From the NCBI GenBank assembly GCA_020536535.1, contig JAHLWZ010000455.1, positions 120,741 to 184,740 of the forward strand: DNA of 64,000 nucleotides, given 5' to 3'. The notes beneath the pieces are model-generated. The model was not told the DNA's origin, did not search any database, and worked only from the letters and a program-made list of their open reading frames with translations. Origin of the DNA: Pelomyxa schiedti. Its lineage: Eukaryota > Evosea > Pelobiontida > Pelomyxidae. A program made the position numbers and the translations under genes. Below, piece by piece: positions 49,872 through 63,753 of the stretch. Every line of letters begins with the position of its first letter. Within the stretch, counting starts at the first letter, position 1.

Positions 49872-52800
49872 ATGAGTTTTCTGATGCACCCAACAACCAA
49901 TGTTCAGTTCGAGGAAAACCCATTTCCTGCTTGGAAAACAAGTACGGAGCAACACGGTGATGTACTTTTCGGGACGACGGTTCTGCAAATCTCTCCGCAA
50001 AAAGCTGGAGGTCAAGTGCCACTCAAGAAGCAAAGATTGGTTGGTTTCTTTCGAAACTGCACACCAACACAAGCGCGGAACCCTCCCACCAAACCGTACA
50101 GAAATTTCAAACGGAAAAGAAAAACGACAAAAATGTTGCAGCACCACCTTCCCAGGCCATCGGCCCGCAACAAAGTCGCCGACTGCTCCACAATGTCATC
50201 CGCCCTTTCCAAAAGCGGAAAGGGAAGCGAGTGTCTGGGAGCCAAGGCGCAGGGCGGTGACTCAGGATCGTGCACCGGGAGTGACTACTTGGACGTGATA
50301 GGGGTCAGAACCGGCAGCCTCAACTCACTGAGGGACGAGGAAGGCAAGAGGAGGAGGAGGGGGGGGCGGATGACGTGCAAGGGCGCGCTGCCCCTCACCC
50401 TCGTGGTCCCTCTCACCTCCGCGTTTCTGGTTGTATTCCTGGTGGGCGTGTGCATCGTGCCCATGACCATGCAGTGGAATGCCTCACTGAGCTCAGTTTC
50501 GGACACTGCAAGATCCAACTTGCTGGAGGTGAGGAGTGATCCCTGAAACGGGCCACGGCGCCGCCTCTTGACTTTGCTGCTGACCTTTATTTTCACTTCA
50601 GGAACTGGAGCTGTACAGGAGGTCGTTGGTGTACCAAGCAGTTTCCAATGTGTCTACGTTTATGAGTCAGCCACCACTGGTAGGAAGATTGGTTGAAGGT
50701 GTGCTACCAGAGTCTGTTTTCACAACCACGGTGCCGCTTAGAGCAGACTGCAGGTACATTCAACAGCTGCTCCGTCCTATCATGATCGAATGGCGCAGCT
50801 TCAGTAACCTGGTCGCTCTTCATTCCCACAATGGCTCTTATTTTCTCACAATCCACCTTATGCAGATGCTTGCCTACCAAAACGCTCAGGGGGACCACGC
50901 TTATTCCGAAGCAATCAGACGTGAGTATTCATTCAGCCCGAACTTTCTTCTGATTTCTCCAAGTTGGTATATATACAGTCTTTGACAGTGACGTGAGCCA
51001 CAATATGACTGTTCTATATTATTTCAATGGCACTGCAAGCAATATAAGCATGGTTGGCGGTGCCATGCCCTACAACTTTACTGTGAGGTCGTGGTGGTAT
51101 GAGTTCACTCATAAATAGCCCTACCTTCTTTGTGACTTCAAAAAAGGATTACTGGACTTCAAGCCTTTGAGGGACATTGGGCTGATGTGTACAGGTCGGC
51201 TGTTTACTCAGAAGGATATGTCATGGCCTATACCAAGAGGGTTCGGGCCATCTCTGTTCCTGCTGTCATTCAAATCTCAGTTTCGTTGGGCTATCTTAAA
51301 AACTATTTCCTGTCCATGAGCCTCAGTCCAACGGGATGTGCTTACCTCAGTGACCGATCACTGCAGGTTGGGTTCCTGGTTTTAGGGTTTACGCTAAGTT
51401 CAGCCAGTTGATTGCTGCCACTCCCGGGCTTACAGTGCAGTACTGGGACACTTCATTAGTAAAGACCCTGACGAGCCCAAATAAAACAGTGTCAGTGACC
51501 ACAGCCGCTTGGTTGAACTTGACAAACGGTGAATATAAGGAAGCCCACTTTGTGGTTGACCTTCCAAGTGGAAAGTGCTACGCTGATATCGTCCCCATCA
51601 CTGCTGATGGTGGACTTGTTTTGTGGTTGACTCTTGTCACTCCCGAACAGGTGCGCAAGACACATTGAAGAAGTGAACTAGTGCCAAGTTAATACTTTAA
51701 CCAGGACTTCCTTTCCAACATCACAAAGCAACAAGACACTGCAATTGATGAAGCCCAAGTGTCGCTGTGGACTGTTCTGGGTGTCGAAGTGTTCATTGGG
51801 TTGTCAGCAGTCTTCTTGAGCATATCTCTGGCTGTCATACTTGCTTCGGCTCTGCAGAGGGTCACATCGAAATTACAAGCGGTATCCAATGGAAGCTTTT
51901 CAAGGTATGGAGTATACACATGATGGGCTCTTAAAATTTTTGCAGTAAGGGCAAAGTAAGCAATGCGCTGAAATCCAGTATAATCAAGGAAATCGAGCAG
52001 GTATTTTAAAGGTTTCCACAGTGAATTCTCAGTGTTACTTATTAAGCTGAATGCCGAAGTTTGCACAATGCAAGGCACTCTTGAATCTTTCAGCCAGTGA
52101 GCCCAAAGCTCTCTTTTCTTAAAATTGACAACACCCTTTCAGGTACGTGCCAACCCAAGTTGTGAGGTATCATCATTCCCATACTCACAGTCACAGCAAA
52201 TGAATGAATTTAAGTGATGGAAATTGAGGCTCTAACGTCTCCCCAAAGGTATCTGTGCCGAAATAGACTTCGTCCTGTTGTTGGCTTCCGGTCAATGAAA
52301 TGTGTCGTGATGTTTCTGGATCTAGTTGACTTTGTGTGTGACATTCAATCATTCCTCCTTATATTCCTTTTCATTGTTAATTTTCCTCAGACGAAAAAAA
52401 TGGATGAATATGGTCCCCAAATCATCATTGAAGTACTTTCAACAATGTTTGAAGCCTTTTCGAACATTATAACTCAGAATTCGGGGACAATTGACAAGGT
52501 ACCTTTAGCTTCGTTTTTTGTGAAGACACCACAACTAACAGATTCGTCACAGTATATTGGCGATGCCATCATGGTATGCACCTGAATCTCACTTCCAATA
52601 ATTGTTGATGTGCTTCCTGTCCGCACTCAGGCTCTGTGGGGGTGTCCAGAACCAGTTGCGGATCCCGAAATGCGGGCTTGTGTTGCGGTGGATGAAATCC
52701 TGGAAGAAGTCTCCAAATTGAATGCAATTTTCACCAAAAAATTCAATCTCCTCATGCAAGTTCGCATAGGGGTGAGCGACTCCCTTCCTGTCTCTTCCTC

Positions 52801-53531
52801 TCCAACCTCCTTGAAATAAAACATATGCTAGGTCCACTTCGGAGAAGTGAGAGCTGGAAATGTCGGGTATTGTAATGCTCCCCTGGCGTTCCTCCTAACA
52901 ATATGTGTAGATCGAGTCAGAGATTGAACTACACTGTGTTAGGTGCGCGGTTTTTTTTTTTTTTTTTTTTTTTTTGCAGTTTTGAGTTTGTGAACCAGAC
53001 GAACTTACTGATTCTGATTCCAAAACAAAAAGGCAACACAGTGAACCTCGCATCAAGAATCGAGCCGTTGAACAAGGAACTCGGAACATCAGTTCTTGTC
53101 ACAGACAGCATCAGGGATGCTTGTTCCAAGTTGTTTTCATTCCGGGCTCTCGGTTACATTCAGGTGACCATCACCAACTCCCAAACCCCCAAAGTGAATT
53201 CACTCACACTCACATTGAAACAGGTTCGAGGCTTCAAAGACCCAGTTCTTGTTCACGAATTCCTTGGCTACTCACCAAAGTTTGATGCCACCATTCTTTG
53301 TACATGAAGGCCTTTTTCCTCCTCACACACTCACACAGGGTGAACAGCAAGACAATGCTCATGCTGCAACAATACTCGGCGATTGATGCTGCACTGTGCA
53401 ACAAATCAGAGAGGCAAAATGATGCTGCCATCGCCAATCTGTTCGAGGAATTCCTGGTCAACTGCCCAAAGGACAAGACGGCAGCCTGTGCCCTGGAACT
53501 GTTGCTAAAATCGTCGTCCAAGATAATGTGA
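49872..53531 (+). CDS. Membrane Cache-domain class III adenylate cyclase
   Basis: Cytosolic N-terminus (start uncertain: Met at 49872 or 50133), then a helix (LPLTLVVPLTSAFLVVFLVG), a Cache-like extracellular part (about 50500-51660), a second helix (LGVEVFIGLSAVFLSISLAV) and a HAMP-like linker. The catalytic domain is at about 52260-53250: CVVMFLDLVDFT (first metal Asp), GTIDKYIGDAIMALWGCP (second Asp, and Lys where adenylyl cyclases select ATP), VRIGVHFGEV, and NYTVLGNTVNLASRIEPLNK with the Asn and Arg that stabilise the transition state. The C-terminal helices end at TGA 53529. The Lys and Thr features favour ATP as substrate. One intron carries T25 (52951-52975) before an AG. Ligands of the Cache region are unknown. 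Function could be partnered with the Cache phosphodiesterase at 677-3856. Confidence 0.8.
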
Positions 53532-53684
53532 TCCCTACCAAATCGATCAACAATCCGAAAAGGCTTGTCTTTATCTTTCGTGCAGCGCCGTCCGCTCCCT
53601 GCTCGGAAGTTCTACAGTTGATGAAGTGTTTGTGTTTGTTTGTGATCAGAACAGCCCTTTCAAAAACGAAAAATCTGAACACTG

Positions 53685-56600
53685 ATGCAACGATTCGGTG
53701 TGTACCGACCGTCTCCTGTCTTCTTTCACTGCCTTGTTGTGTCTTACCGAATTGTTGTGGTACCCAATGGCCCGGTGCACATTACCCAGCCTCGTTCACA
53801 GTTACAAGAACCGCACCCACCAGCGCCGACGGGGACCCTCCTCCCACGACGTCCCCCGTACCCTCGGCCTCTACCTCTACCTCGACCTCTACCTCCTCGC
53901 CTCCCTCTGTCTCCCTTCCTATGCCGTGCTCGAGAGGCGCCGCTATTGTGGGAAACACCGAGTCGCAGCCGCCCTGGCCCGTACCAGTTCGACGTGGCGG
54001 ATCTGGCGTCAGTGAGCATGATTCTACTCCTACTTCTATTTCGACTTCTGCTTCTGCTTCTGCTTCTGGGAACTTGTTGGAGCCTGGTGATGGTGGGGTG
54101 ACCATGTTCGATGCCCCTACTTCGCGGGCTGTGGCACGTATGGAGATGGGAAGTCTGTTTCAACAATGTGCCATAAAGGAACAGCCTTCCCTGTCAAAGG
54201 CGCTGCGCGACGCTGGGTTTTGTGATGCGGAAGGAATAGCTGCCAGAGCTGTGGCATGTGCGGGAAAACTCCCCAGGAGACCTTTGGGCCTTGAGGTAGA
54301 GGAGTGTGCCGCTGTTCTCCTGCTTTGTGACCCAGAAGTGTTGAATCTTCAAACAGAATACTTCCCTCTAAAGCTGTGTGAAATACTATCCAAGTGTGAT
54401 GCTGAAGACCTGACAATGTGGAGTGGAATTTTTACATTGATCTTTTGTGGTATTCGCAAGCTTCCCCGAGTACAAGTACAGGAAGATGAAGCCTTCCATG
54501 GGGCAACGCCCAGAAGAGTTAAAGTTTGGAGTGGTTTGGGAAAAAGAATGGCTGTTAGCTTTCATACACGAGCAACAGTGAAGACTGTGACTTCCGAGAG
54601 AAAGGTCAGAGTAGTAGGAGGGGTAGATGTTGGAGAATGTAATAGCACAGAAGGATATGGATGTGGTGTTGGTGACATAGTTGGCTGGTGTGGTTTCGAA
54701 GTAGCAAGCAACTCGCTATCAGCTGCTAAATTGCAGTTGCTAACTTCCCCTGGAAATGAGTGCACAGGTACTGTTTTCATTTTGAGGAATTCTTGGGGCT
54801 ACGATATATCGTGGGTTCCTGGATTTGAGGATGGAAAGGGTCTGTCACCCTTCTTCTTTTTTTTTTACAAACATAATCCCAACAAATAGAAGTTTTGTTA
54901 GAACCTGATTTAGACTATGAGATCACAGGAGTGTTGGATGGGCCTCTCGTTATACTCACCCTTTCCTTGAAACAGTCCCCATTACTCTTCGAGTCAGTTA
55001 TTACGCCTATCTTAGCCAAGAGTATGTTCCCCACCCTCGAGTATTATCTAAATGCTGTATAGAGCTTTTTCACCAAGTGACAACCTCACCTGAACCTTAT
55101 AACTTCATTTCACAAGTTGGCGCCTTTATGCAAGAAGACTGTGTTACCTCAGATCAACCTCTATGTCTCAAGGGTTTGCATGCATTGATCTGCTGCATGG
55201 AGGCCGGACTAAAGTCTGATATTCTTTCACCTGAACTTGGTATGACAAATTTATTTCACTTTCTTTTGTTGAGAGTGACCAGATCTCGAGTTGATTTTAC
55301 CCCACATCTGTGGTATGAAAAATCTTTTCCATTTTCAAGCTCTCCTGGAAAACCATATATCAAGCTGTGAGATACAAGAAATGGGGATGAGCACATTATG
55401 TTCTATAACAAAGCTGATGAAATATAAGTGTAGGTGGTTTGATAAATGTAATTTTCTTTTCAAGAATTGTCCAGGTTCAAATTTTCCTTCCTCTGTCAAA
55501 TACCGATTTGGAGGCTTTCTTAGTATTGGCTTCGAACCAGTGATAAAGATAATGATAACGCACCTGACCCACCCAGGCATTCAAGAGCAAGCTTGCAATG
55601 CTTTCTTTGAATTTTTTTCTGGTAACACCGAAATTTATGAAGTTAACTGAAATCTACTTTAGACTATCCTGGACCCATGGATCGAAAGGACTTTCTTCCT
55701 CAAATCCTGAATGCCATCGAAAGACACCCAGGAGTTAGAAAATTGCAAATTAGCGCCTGGAAGGCTCTCTCACTTGATGTTGGTTTTATCCCTCTCTGGA
55801 GGCTCCTATTGTAACACATTACCCTAAAGGTTGTGGAATTCCAATCCCAACTGATGCCATTGGATCTCTTATCCAAGCAATGAGGTTCAACCAAGATCAC
55901 TGTGATGTGCAAATGTGCTGTCTCTCTGTCCTCAAAGAATCGTTTCTTTGGAGTCAAGGTTTTTTTTTTTTTTTTTTATCAACATCAACAATCAATATCA
56001 TTAGATAGTACCACACTGGCTCAGCTTTGGCGGGATTCAATTCCCATCATTATTAACTCCATGAGAGTGAATATGACCAGTGCCCAATTTCAAATTGAAG
56101 CACTTGATTCTTTGTCACATATGGCAGAAACCTCAAGTACTTACCCTAAATCAACAGTTCTTTCCCCACACAATGAAGATGTGCAACAACAGATTGTCGA
56201 CATGGAAGGAGTGACCGTGATAATGCAATCACTTGTGCAGCACCACGATGATTCCCTCGTAACCAGCAGTGCGTGTGCCACGTTGGAAAAAGTTAGTGCC
56301 TCTGGTTTTGCAGGTCTCCAGCAGTAAAAGTTGACTTCTATTTTATGTTTCAAACCACAGATACACAACTAAGCAATGAACATGATTTGAGACTTCTTCT
56401 AAGTTATGTTGCGGAAAACTGTGAGAGTGCTTGTCAAGTTCTAGTCAATGTGACTGAAATGAATTCTGGTTCAAAATTTGGCTTTTTTAAAAAAATATGG
56501 TAACTTTGAATTTCACAGGTAACCAAGTTTTACTTGTATTGTATGGTGCTGTGCCTCAACTAGTCATTCAATCGGAACAAAATCCAACCCGCTTCGCAAT

Positions 56601-59600
56601 GGGTTCTCTTTGCTTTTCTCTTCGTAGAGTTCTATGCAATCTTTTCAAAAATCAGGGTTTGTGAAGTTGAGTGACCTTAATTAGTGTAACAGATGGTAGA
56701 AAATCAAGTCCATGTCAATACAGAAGTTATCCATGCCATTTCTGATCTACTGGAAAGTGATACGACATCTCACAGAATTAATTCTTGCCAAGCCTTGTCT
56801 GCCATCAGTGCTTTTCATAGAGGTTTTTACGATTTATATACAACTCCAATTTACTGTTATGACAGATAACCAACTTACAATTTTGAAATGTGGAACTTTA
56901 AAGCGACTAATTGCAGCAATACAATCTGAGAACAGGCGTGTTACCAATGACAACGTTGCAGAGTACCAAAACTTTATTCAGCAAGCCTTACTATCTTTAT
57001 CCAACATCACATCTAATAACAAGGGTATGATGCCTCACTTTTCTAAGCTACAGTAATGCCATAACAAGATTTGCAAACGGCTGTTGTCCAGGATGGAGTA
57101 CTGCCTGTTTTGTTGGAATCCATGGAAATTACTGCCTTAGATCTCAAATCACAACAACAGGGTTGTGAAACTCTATTATCGATAGCTACTGGAGATTCCA
57201 GTATGACTCCTCCGAAATGTCCAATCTCCAATGTGTTCTTCCACAGGTGCTCAGTGTTCTATTTATTGCAAAGGAGCTGTTCCCATTATCATTAAAGCAA
57301 TGAAATCGTTCTTGTCAAACCAAAAATTGGTCAACATTGCCTGCAATCTTTTGACGGAGTTAACATCCACGCAACCAGGTAAACAAACAACTCCTACAAG
57401 TAAAATTTGATTTGCCGTTAAGGCGGGAGGGTGATTGTAAGAGAAGAAGGGGGTGTGCCGGTCATTACTCAAGTCATGAAGTTTCATTCGTCAGATATTG
57501 CTGTGTTAACGAGCTGCTGCAAAACTCTTAGAAATATAACTACCACCAATTTTGACTACGACACAACTCTGGTGGATAATAAAGAGATAGTTTCCTGCCT
57601 TTGTGATGCCCTCGAGCGGCATAGAATGAACACTGATATCCAAATTTGTGCTTCAAATGCCTTATTTAATGTCATCAAGGGAAAAATATGTTCCCCACCA
57701 CATAGGACAGAAGTCATCACATCACCAACGAAACCATTATCACATTCATTTAATCAAGAGTGTGATGGAGATGACGACTTTCCAGAAGAAGTATCTGAAG
57801 CCACCACCGTTCAACCTATCTCAACAAGCCCTACAACAATCCCCCTTCCTGAAAAAGTGGAGCAAGAGCAAATTCTTCTTTCCCAAGAACCGGAAAAGGA
57901 TATTTCTGAGGTACCAAGGTCAGAACAGAAGAGGGATACACGACTTATATCCGATTTTGACACACCCCCTCCAGCAGTAGTGGCGGGGGTGGACACTCTG
58001 GCATCGCTTGGGGATGTGGAACCTATGTTTATAACTGATGACATGTCATTGGGTAATCATAGTCACTCCATTCCAACGCTTATGAGTGCTTGTGAGATCG
58101 CTGGAGTTGACAATCTAGAGGTAGTGCTAGAACAATGTAAGGAAATCGCCATGCTTACTCGCGTTTGGCGGCCCACATTTCTGACTGATGATGAAAGTGG
58201 TGCAATAAGCTTATATACTTTTGACTATGGGGATGGAGGGTCTCGCAACCCATATCAACTAGTCAATCGGGCACTATTTGAAAGAAATGTATCCCTCCTA
58301 CGGAAGTGGAGAGGTGTTATCACACTCCTGTTGTGTGGAATGAGAAAACTGACCCGCGTTTCCAATGTTTCCTTGCACCGAGGAATTACCAGAAGGGTTT
58401 CACTCTCAGATTACAGAGTTGGAAACACGATCAAGTGGTCGGCATTCTCTTCCACTACCACAAATCTCTCTGTCACCAAGCAATTTCTTACTGATAAGTC
58501 CACGGGGGCATGCTCTGGTACTTTGTTCATTTTAACAAATGCCTGGGGTTATGATGTAACCTTCTTTTCATTCATAGCAGAAGAAAAAGGTAATTTCCCA
58601 CAATGATAATGTGCTCATTAATAAAGAGATCCTTTTGGAACCGGATATGAGCTTTGAAGTGATGGGGGTTCTTGATGGACCCTTGATTGTTATCACACTC
58701 TCGATGAAGCAAACTCTTCCTTTTTTGAATAACTTGATTGCCCCTCACGTTTCTTCCTGTAACACTCGTTATGCTTTTCTTCTGTTTCAACCAAATATTA
58801 GGCATTTTTGACTCTACTTTGGCATCCAAGTTTCCATACCAAAAGATCAGCCAAGTCGTCTCGTATCTGCAAAATCCATGTGTTTGTTCAAAAACAGAAT
58901 TGTTACTATCTGGCCTCCAGGCCTTGGATAAGTGTTTGGTAGCTGGATTAAGTACTCACCCACTCCCAGTCTCTACTGGTATGACAGTTATCCCCTCTTA
59001 TCTTTTCAAATCATTCGTAGTACCCTTGAGCATTTTCCCACAGGCTATTGGTGCAACAACCACTACTTTCGTTTTGAGGATTGTTTCTGATCACGCCGAT
59101 AACCCAACCATCCAAGAAGCAGGAATCTCTGTTCTTGGGCATCTAGCAATCCTGTTGAAGCACAAATGTTTTATATTTTTGTATAAAGTTTCAGCTAACA
59201 CCAGGGAATGCAAGGTTCTCTTTTCACAGGGTTCTTCTCTGATGCTGTGTGGTGGCTTGTACATTCAGAACTCATAACCTCAGCGTGCACCCTGATTCAT
59301 GGTGTTATGGACTTCCACTCCACGACACCCTTCTTGCAAGCAACTGCATGCAAAGCATTGGCAGCCCTATTAGACTTCTCTAATGGTTAGGATCTAACAA
59401 ATACCCTTTGATTAACTTATTGGCAGACTATATGAACCAGGACCTTCAAAAGAGTGCGTGGCATTCTATCAAAACCTATACGGGTATGATGAATCCCTTG
59501 GGTTCAGTAATTTTGTGGTCATCTCATTGAAATTAGCGGCTCCTGAGTGCACGTTTCCCGAATTTCCTGATTTATCTGATCCTTCTAGAAAATCCTGGGT

Positions 59601-62600
59601 GGCCCCAGAAATGCAACAATGTACCCTCCCACCAAGAAGGTGGTTATTTTATATTACTTAGTGGTTGACACATCCTACCTCATGAACTATTCACCATCAA
59701 CAATGTGGTACAAGCGAAAATCTGATACCAAGGAAGTGGCCGAAAAAATTCTGCCTGCCCTCGCCAGTGCAATGAAATCACATCCCAGAAGCAGTGAGGT
59801 CCAAGAGTCCGCTTGCTTGGCTCTTGCTTTTTCCCAAGGTACACCAAACTATATTGTACCCCTGACCGCCATAGGATGTCAAAGTGATTTCATTGTACCA
59901 ATCGTTGAGGTTCTCAACTCATTTCCGGATCATACTGGGGCCCAACAAAATGGCCTTCTTGCTCTAAATAGAGTTCTTCTCTCATTCCAAGAAGAAGGTA
60001 ACTCTATTGATACTTACTCTCATTCTTAAGGCAATCACAGCTCTCGAGCCCGTCTCTTTATGGAAATCTGCAACTATGGCTGCTGTGCAGGTGATGAAGC
60101 GGCACGCTTCAAATCCCACGCTCGTTCTGCAGTCGGGGATGGCCATAGAAAAGATGTCAAAGAGCCAAGGTATTGTCTAATACTATTTTTGGTGACTTCT
60201 TTATGCTTTGTTAGAATTAGCACTCACTGCTGTGCAACATGGAATCATGGGTATTCTCACCCACAGTCTCTTAATATCCGAGAACAATGAAGATTTCCAG
60301 TGTGGGATTTTTGGAGTTCTTGCTCGAGTCGGCCCTCACGCTCCTGGTAGTTCATAATGGGATCTCATCCGTGTAACTTAGTCATAGCAGATAACCACAC
60401 CTGGAATCTACAAGCTATGGATATGGCTATTAAGCAAGTGTCTAAGTTCTCTTTACCTGCCAGTGAGTTAGTAGAAATCATTTCCAGGGAGCCGTCAGGT
60501 TAATTTTGATGCATTTTCTCATTGTTCTAAACTCGAGAAGTACAAAAACATCTCGCCCAACAAACTTCTGTTCCCATTTTACTGACAGCCATGATATCGA
60601 ACAACCATTTGTTCCTAGCTTCACTATCGAGGGTAATATGTAACATTTTCAGTAATAAAGGTAGTCCTCTTCTAAGAAAAGAAATTACAGCTAACATATT
60701 GCAGAAAACCAGCCTCATGCTAGTAAAAAGGTTTTACGTGTCATAAGACACCTTGCCTGTGATTATGAGTGGTTTCAATCACCAAGAGATGTAATTTATG
60801 TTTGCAGCGCTATTTCTGGCCTGTGTCATAGTAATAGAGGTGCTCCCATCCCTTACACTTTTTTCATCTTATCCTTCATAGGTAACCAGTTATTATTTGT
60901 AAGAAATGGCCTGCAGAACATTATTTCTGCACTTAAGAAGATTCAAACATCTGAAGAGTGTTCATCCTACAACCTACTAGTTGGCAGCACATGTACTGCG
61001 GTTGAGAGTATTTGTGCTGACAATGAAGGTAACATCACCGAACTCGATTGTTCCATTTAGCCCCTTGTTAGTTGCTCAAGCGGCGTTCGTACAAGCTGGA
61101 GGAATTCCCGTCATCCTACAAGCAATGTCCTCCACTCTCACAGACGTAATTGCCCAAAAGAGCATCTACCATGCTCTCAATGCTCTTGCTTGGAATAACC
61201 CTGGTAGCAGTCCTGGTATCCGGTATCCTTTCTAACACGAGTCATTTAGAGTTACAAGCTCTTCTTTGCCAAAAAGGACTGATCCCCTTACTGTTGCAAT
61301 CTATGGAAGCCCATTTGCAGGAACCATCTTTACAAAATCAGGGCTGTGTCGTTATCGAAACTCTCACGTCTCTCCTTGAAGGTGCAAGGTTTCCAGTCTT
61401 GAAACTTTTCACCTATGTCTATTAGTAAACAGAGTTGTATTTGTTGAAGAAGGTGCCATTAAAGTTCTTGTGGACCTCATGAAGTTGTACCCTTCACGAT
61501 GTGACTTGCAGCTGCAATTCACCAAATCATTGTACAACCTTACAGCAACAAATACTGGTTGAGCCCTTCAACTCTTTGTTCTCCTCTCAGATTCCGCTAG
61601 ACCTAATTAAAGACTACTCAAATTTGATTACTACTACTTTAGCAGCAATGTCAACACTTCACTCGGCGCATAGTTCTTGCATTGACCTTAAAAGCTATGC
61701 AACTAAGATACAAGAGAACTGTAATTATATTTCGGCAATACTAGGTGTGTCCATTTGGAATCCATGCCTTCATCAAGAAAGTGCAGGTGTAGAGAGCCTG
61801 CACCGTCAAACATGCAACAGGTTTCATTCTGTCTGAAACCTATTTCTCAATTTCCTGTAGTGAACTGCTCACTCAAAAGCTTTCAGAAGCAAATTCACTA
61901 ATGGAGCAACTTTATACCCTTGTTCAAGGGTTACCTAATCGTAGAGCCATAGAATCAATGATGACTGCAGATATCCAACGCATCATCACCGGTCTTCACT
62001 CGCTTTCGCAACAGTGTCCAGAAACTCAATCATTTTGCACCAAGCTCGAAACCACACTGTCACACTTTGCTACTCCCGTGGTATTTATTCTCTGTAAAAA
62101 AAATTCCTTCACTCAACACTCCCAATACAGCCACAGTCCCCATTGCCACCACTGAGGCCCTCACCAGTTGCACGGGTTTCTGATGAAATTGTTACATCCG
62201 CTGCTTCACTAGAATCCCACTTATCCAAAGTATGTCAGCTTCTACAAAACATTTCCATAAGAATGTGCGGTAGTCCGAAGTTATGAACGCAATTGGACAA
62301 ACACTTCTCAAGCAAGTGCGGCTGCTTGCTTCAGCAATTGAAGCAAAGAACAAGTCATTAATATCCACATGCTGTACTCAGATAAGTGTCTCAGTGAAAT
62401 TAATCACAGAGACGGCCAGAAAGCAGTTGGCTGGGTATTTTCCCTTACCATAAATCAAAACAACTCACTTGAAAAACAACACAGTAAGCCAAGGCACATA
62501 CAAGAACAAATCAACACATCATGTGAGGCAGCACACAATTTTTCTATTCAGCTTCGAATTCTCTGTGACACTCATGATAGTTCAAGCCTTTGCACTTGCA

Positions 62601-62747
62601 CTACGAAAATGATGCTGGTACTCCCCTTTTTTTTTTACAAAAACCAAAAACCGAAATTTGCAGGCCATTGTGCACATAGTCCAGAATTGTGCAGACTCAC
62701 ACACAAAAAAGCCCACAGCATCACCAACAGTACCACAAAAACACTAA
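53685..62747 (+). CDS. Giant ART-armadillo-ART-armadillo protein
   Basis: A 13-nt first exon (MQRF plus 1 nt, 53685-53697) joins by a 104-nt intron to VTRTAPTSADGD and a Ser/Thr/Pro stretch. ART1 (about 54100-55010) keeps the fold (FTLIFCGIRKLPRV, GTVFILRNSWGYDIS, EVLLEPDLDYEI) but has F-H-G-A for Y-R-G, F-E-V-A-S for F-S-S-T-S, and G-K-E for E-x-E. Armadillo repeats follow (about 55080-57720). A linker leads in the same open exon (57431-58606) to ART2, which has LHRGITRRV, AFSSTT and E-E-K-E-I-L-L-E-P, so all R-S-E elements remain. A second armadillo array (about 58820-62000) and a Lys/Thr-rich end follow. The long exon through armadillo, linker and ART2 argues for one gene rather than two. 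Likely a scaffold-coupled ADP-ribosylator. Later exon borders and the stop are estimates. Confidence 0.7.
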
Positions 62748-62847
62748 GGAAGGGTAGTATCCATCACAAAACGATAAAGCACCAAAAGAGGGAAAAAAAA
62801 AAAAAGAAAACAGAAAAGCATAAGTAGAAAAGAAAAAAAGAGCATTG

Positions 62848-63486
62848 TTAAAGCTCCTCCTGTTTCTTCTTTTCCTCGGCCTTTGCTTTGGCTTTTTCGG
62901 CAGCCTTTGCTTTCTGTTCCGCCTGCTTCTCGTAGTACCTGGGTGACTTTACTGGCACCGAGTCGGCCAGAGCAGGAAGCTCGCCGATCACAAAGTCGCG
63001 CCACGCGTCCACCTGGTCCAGAGTCTCGGGCCTGGCGACTGAGGTGCCCTGGCCGTCGGCCCATAATTCGAAAGAGGGGTACTCGTATATCGCCCTGCGC
63101 TTGCACCCAGCCGGCTTCTCCTCGTCCCGCCTTCGCGTGGCGCAGTCGACGTCGGCGAACTTGACGGCCCCCCCGTGCCCAGTGTCTTGCAGGTGGTGGG
63201 CGAGCCCGGCGTACCCCTTGCTGGTCCGTTTGTGCACCTCCTTCGCGCTGTCGGGGAGCGCCTCGGACGTCCTGCTGCTCTGGAAGTTGAAGCGGATGAG
63301 CCACACGCCGGACTTGGTGGCTTCGGCGTACTCGGCGACCGTGAGGGTGCCGACGACCGACAGGCGCTCCCTCCTTTCGCGTATTTGTTTGTTGGGGTCA
63401 AGCGCACGGCCGGATTTGGTGTCGTCGCAAGTCGCGACCGCCACGAAAAGCGCTATCGCTAGTGCCGCAGCTACCACGATTCTCAT
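62848..63486 (-). CDS. ER thioredoxin-fold protein lacking CxxC, ending QEEL
   Basis: Starts MRIVVAAALAIALFVAVATC, a signal peptide. The middle resembles a thioredoxin domain: VGTLTVAEYAEAT, VWLIRFNFQSSRTSEALPDS (the strand and helix where FyAPWCxxC usually lies), VKFADVDC, and IYEYPSFELWADG. The CxxC is replaced by Q-S-S-R, so it cannot act as an oxidoreductase there. A Lys/Glu/Ala-rich helix follows and the protein ends KKKQEEL, which may act as a KDEL-type retention signal (uncertain). A chaperone-like or scaffold role in the ER is inferred. Single exon, 212 residues. It is divergent from the gene at 63754 (267 bases between starts). Confidence 0.65.
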   Translation of the reverse strand: MRIVVAAALAIALFVAVATCDDTKSGRALDPNKQIRERRERLSVVGTLTVAEYAEATKSGVWLIRFNFQSSRTSEALPDSAKEVHKRTSKGYAGLAHHLQDTGHGGAVKFADVDCATRRRDEEKPAGCKRRAIYEYPSFELWADGQGTSVARPETLDQVDAWRDFVIGELPALADSVPVKSPRYYEKQAEQKAKAAEKAKAKAEEKKKQEEL

Positions 63487-63753
63487 TCCAAAATTTTTCG
63501 TCTTTCTTGTTGTTCTCGCCCGATATTTTTAGTACCTTTTCGCTGAGTCAGCAGAACTGGACCGGGATTGGAACTCGAAAGCAGTAACTGTTTGTTGTGC
63601 TGTGTGCTCTTATTCTCTCCTTTCATGGTTCTCAGACCACATACACCAAGAAATTCCCTGGGCAATCTCCCTTTCGACAAAATCACATTCTCGATTATTC
63701 ATTTCGGTTCCTTCCTCGTATCAACGTCGTTCGTTGTTTGGCAACCACTCGCC

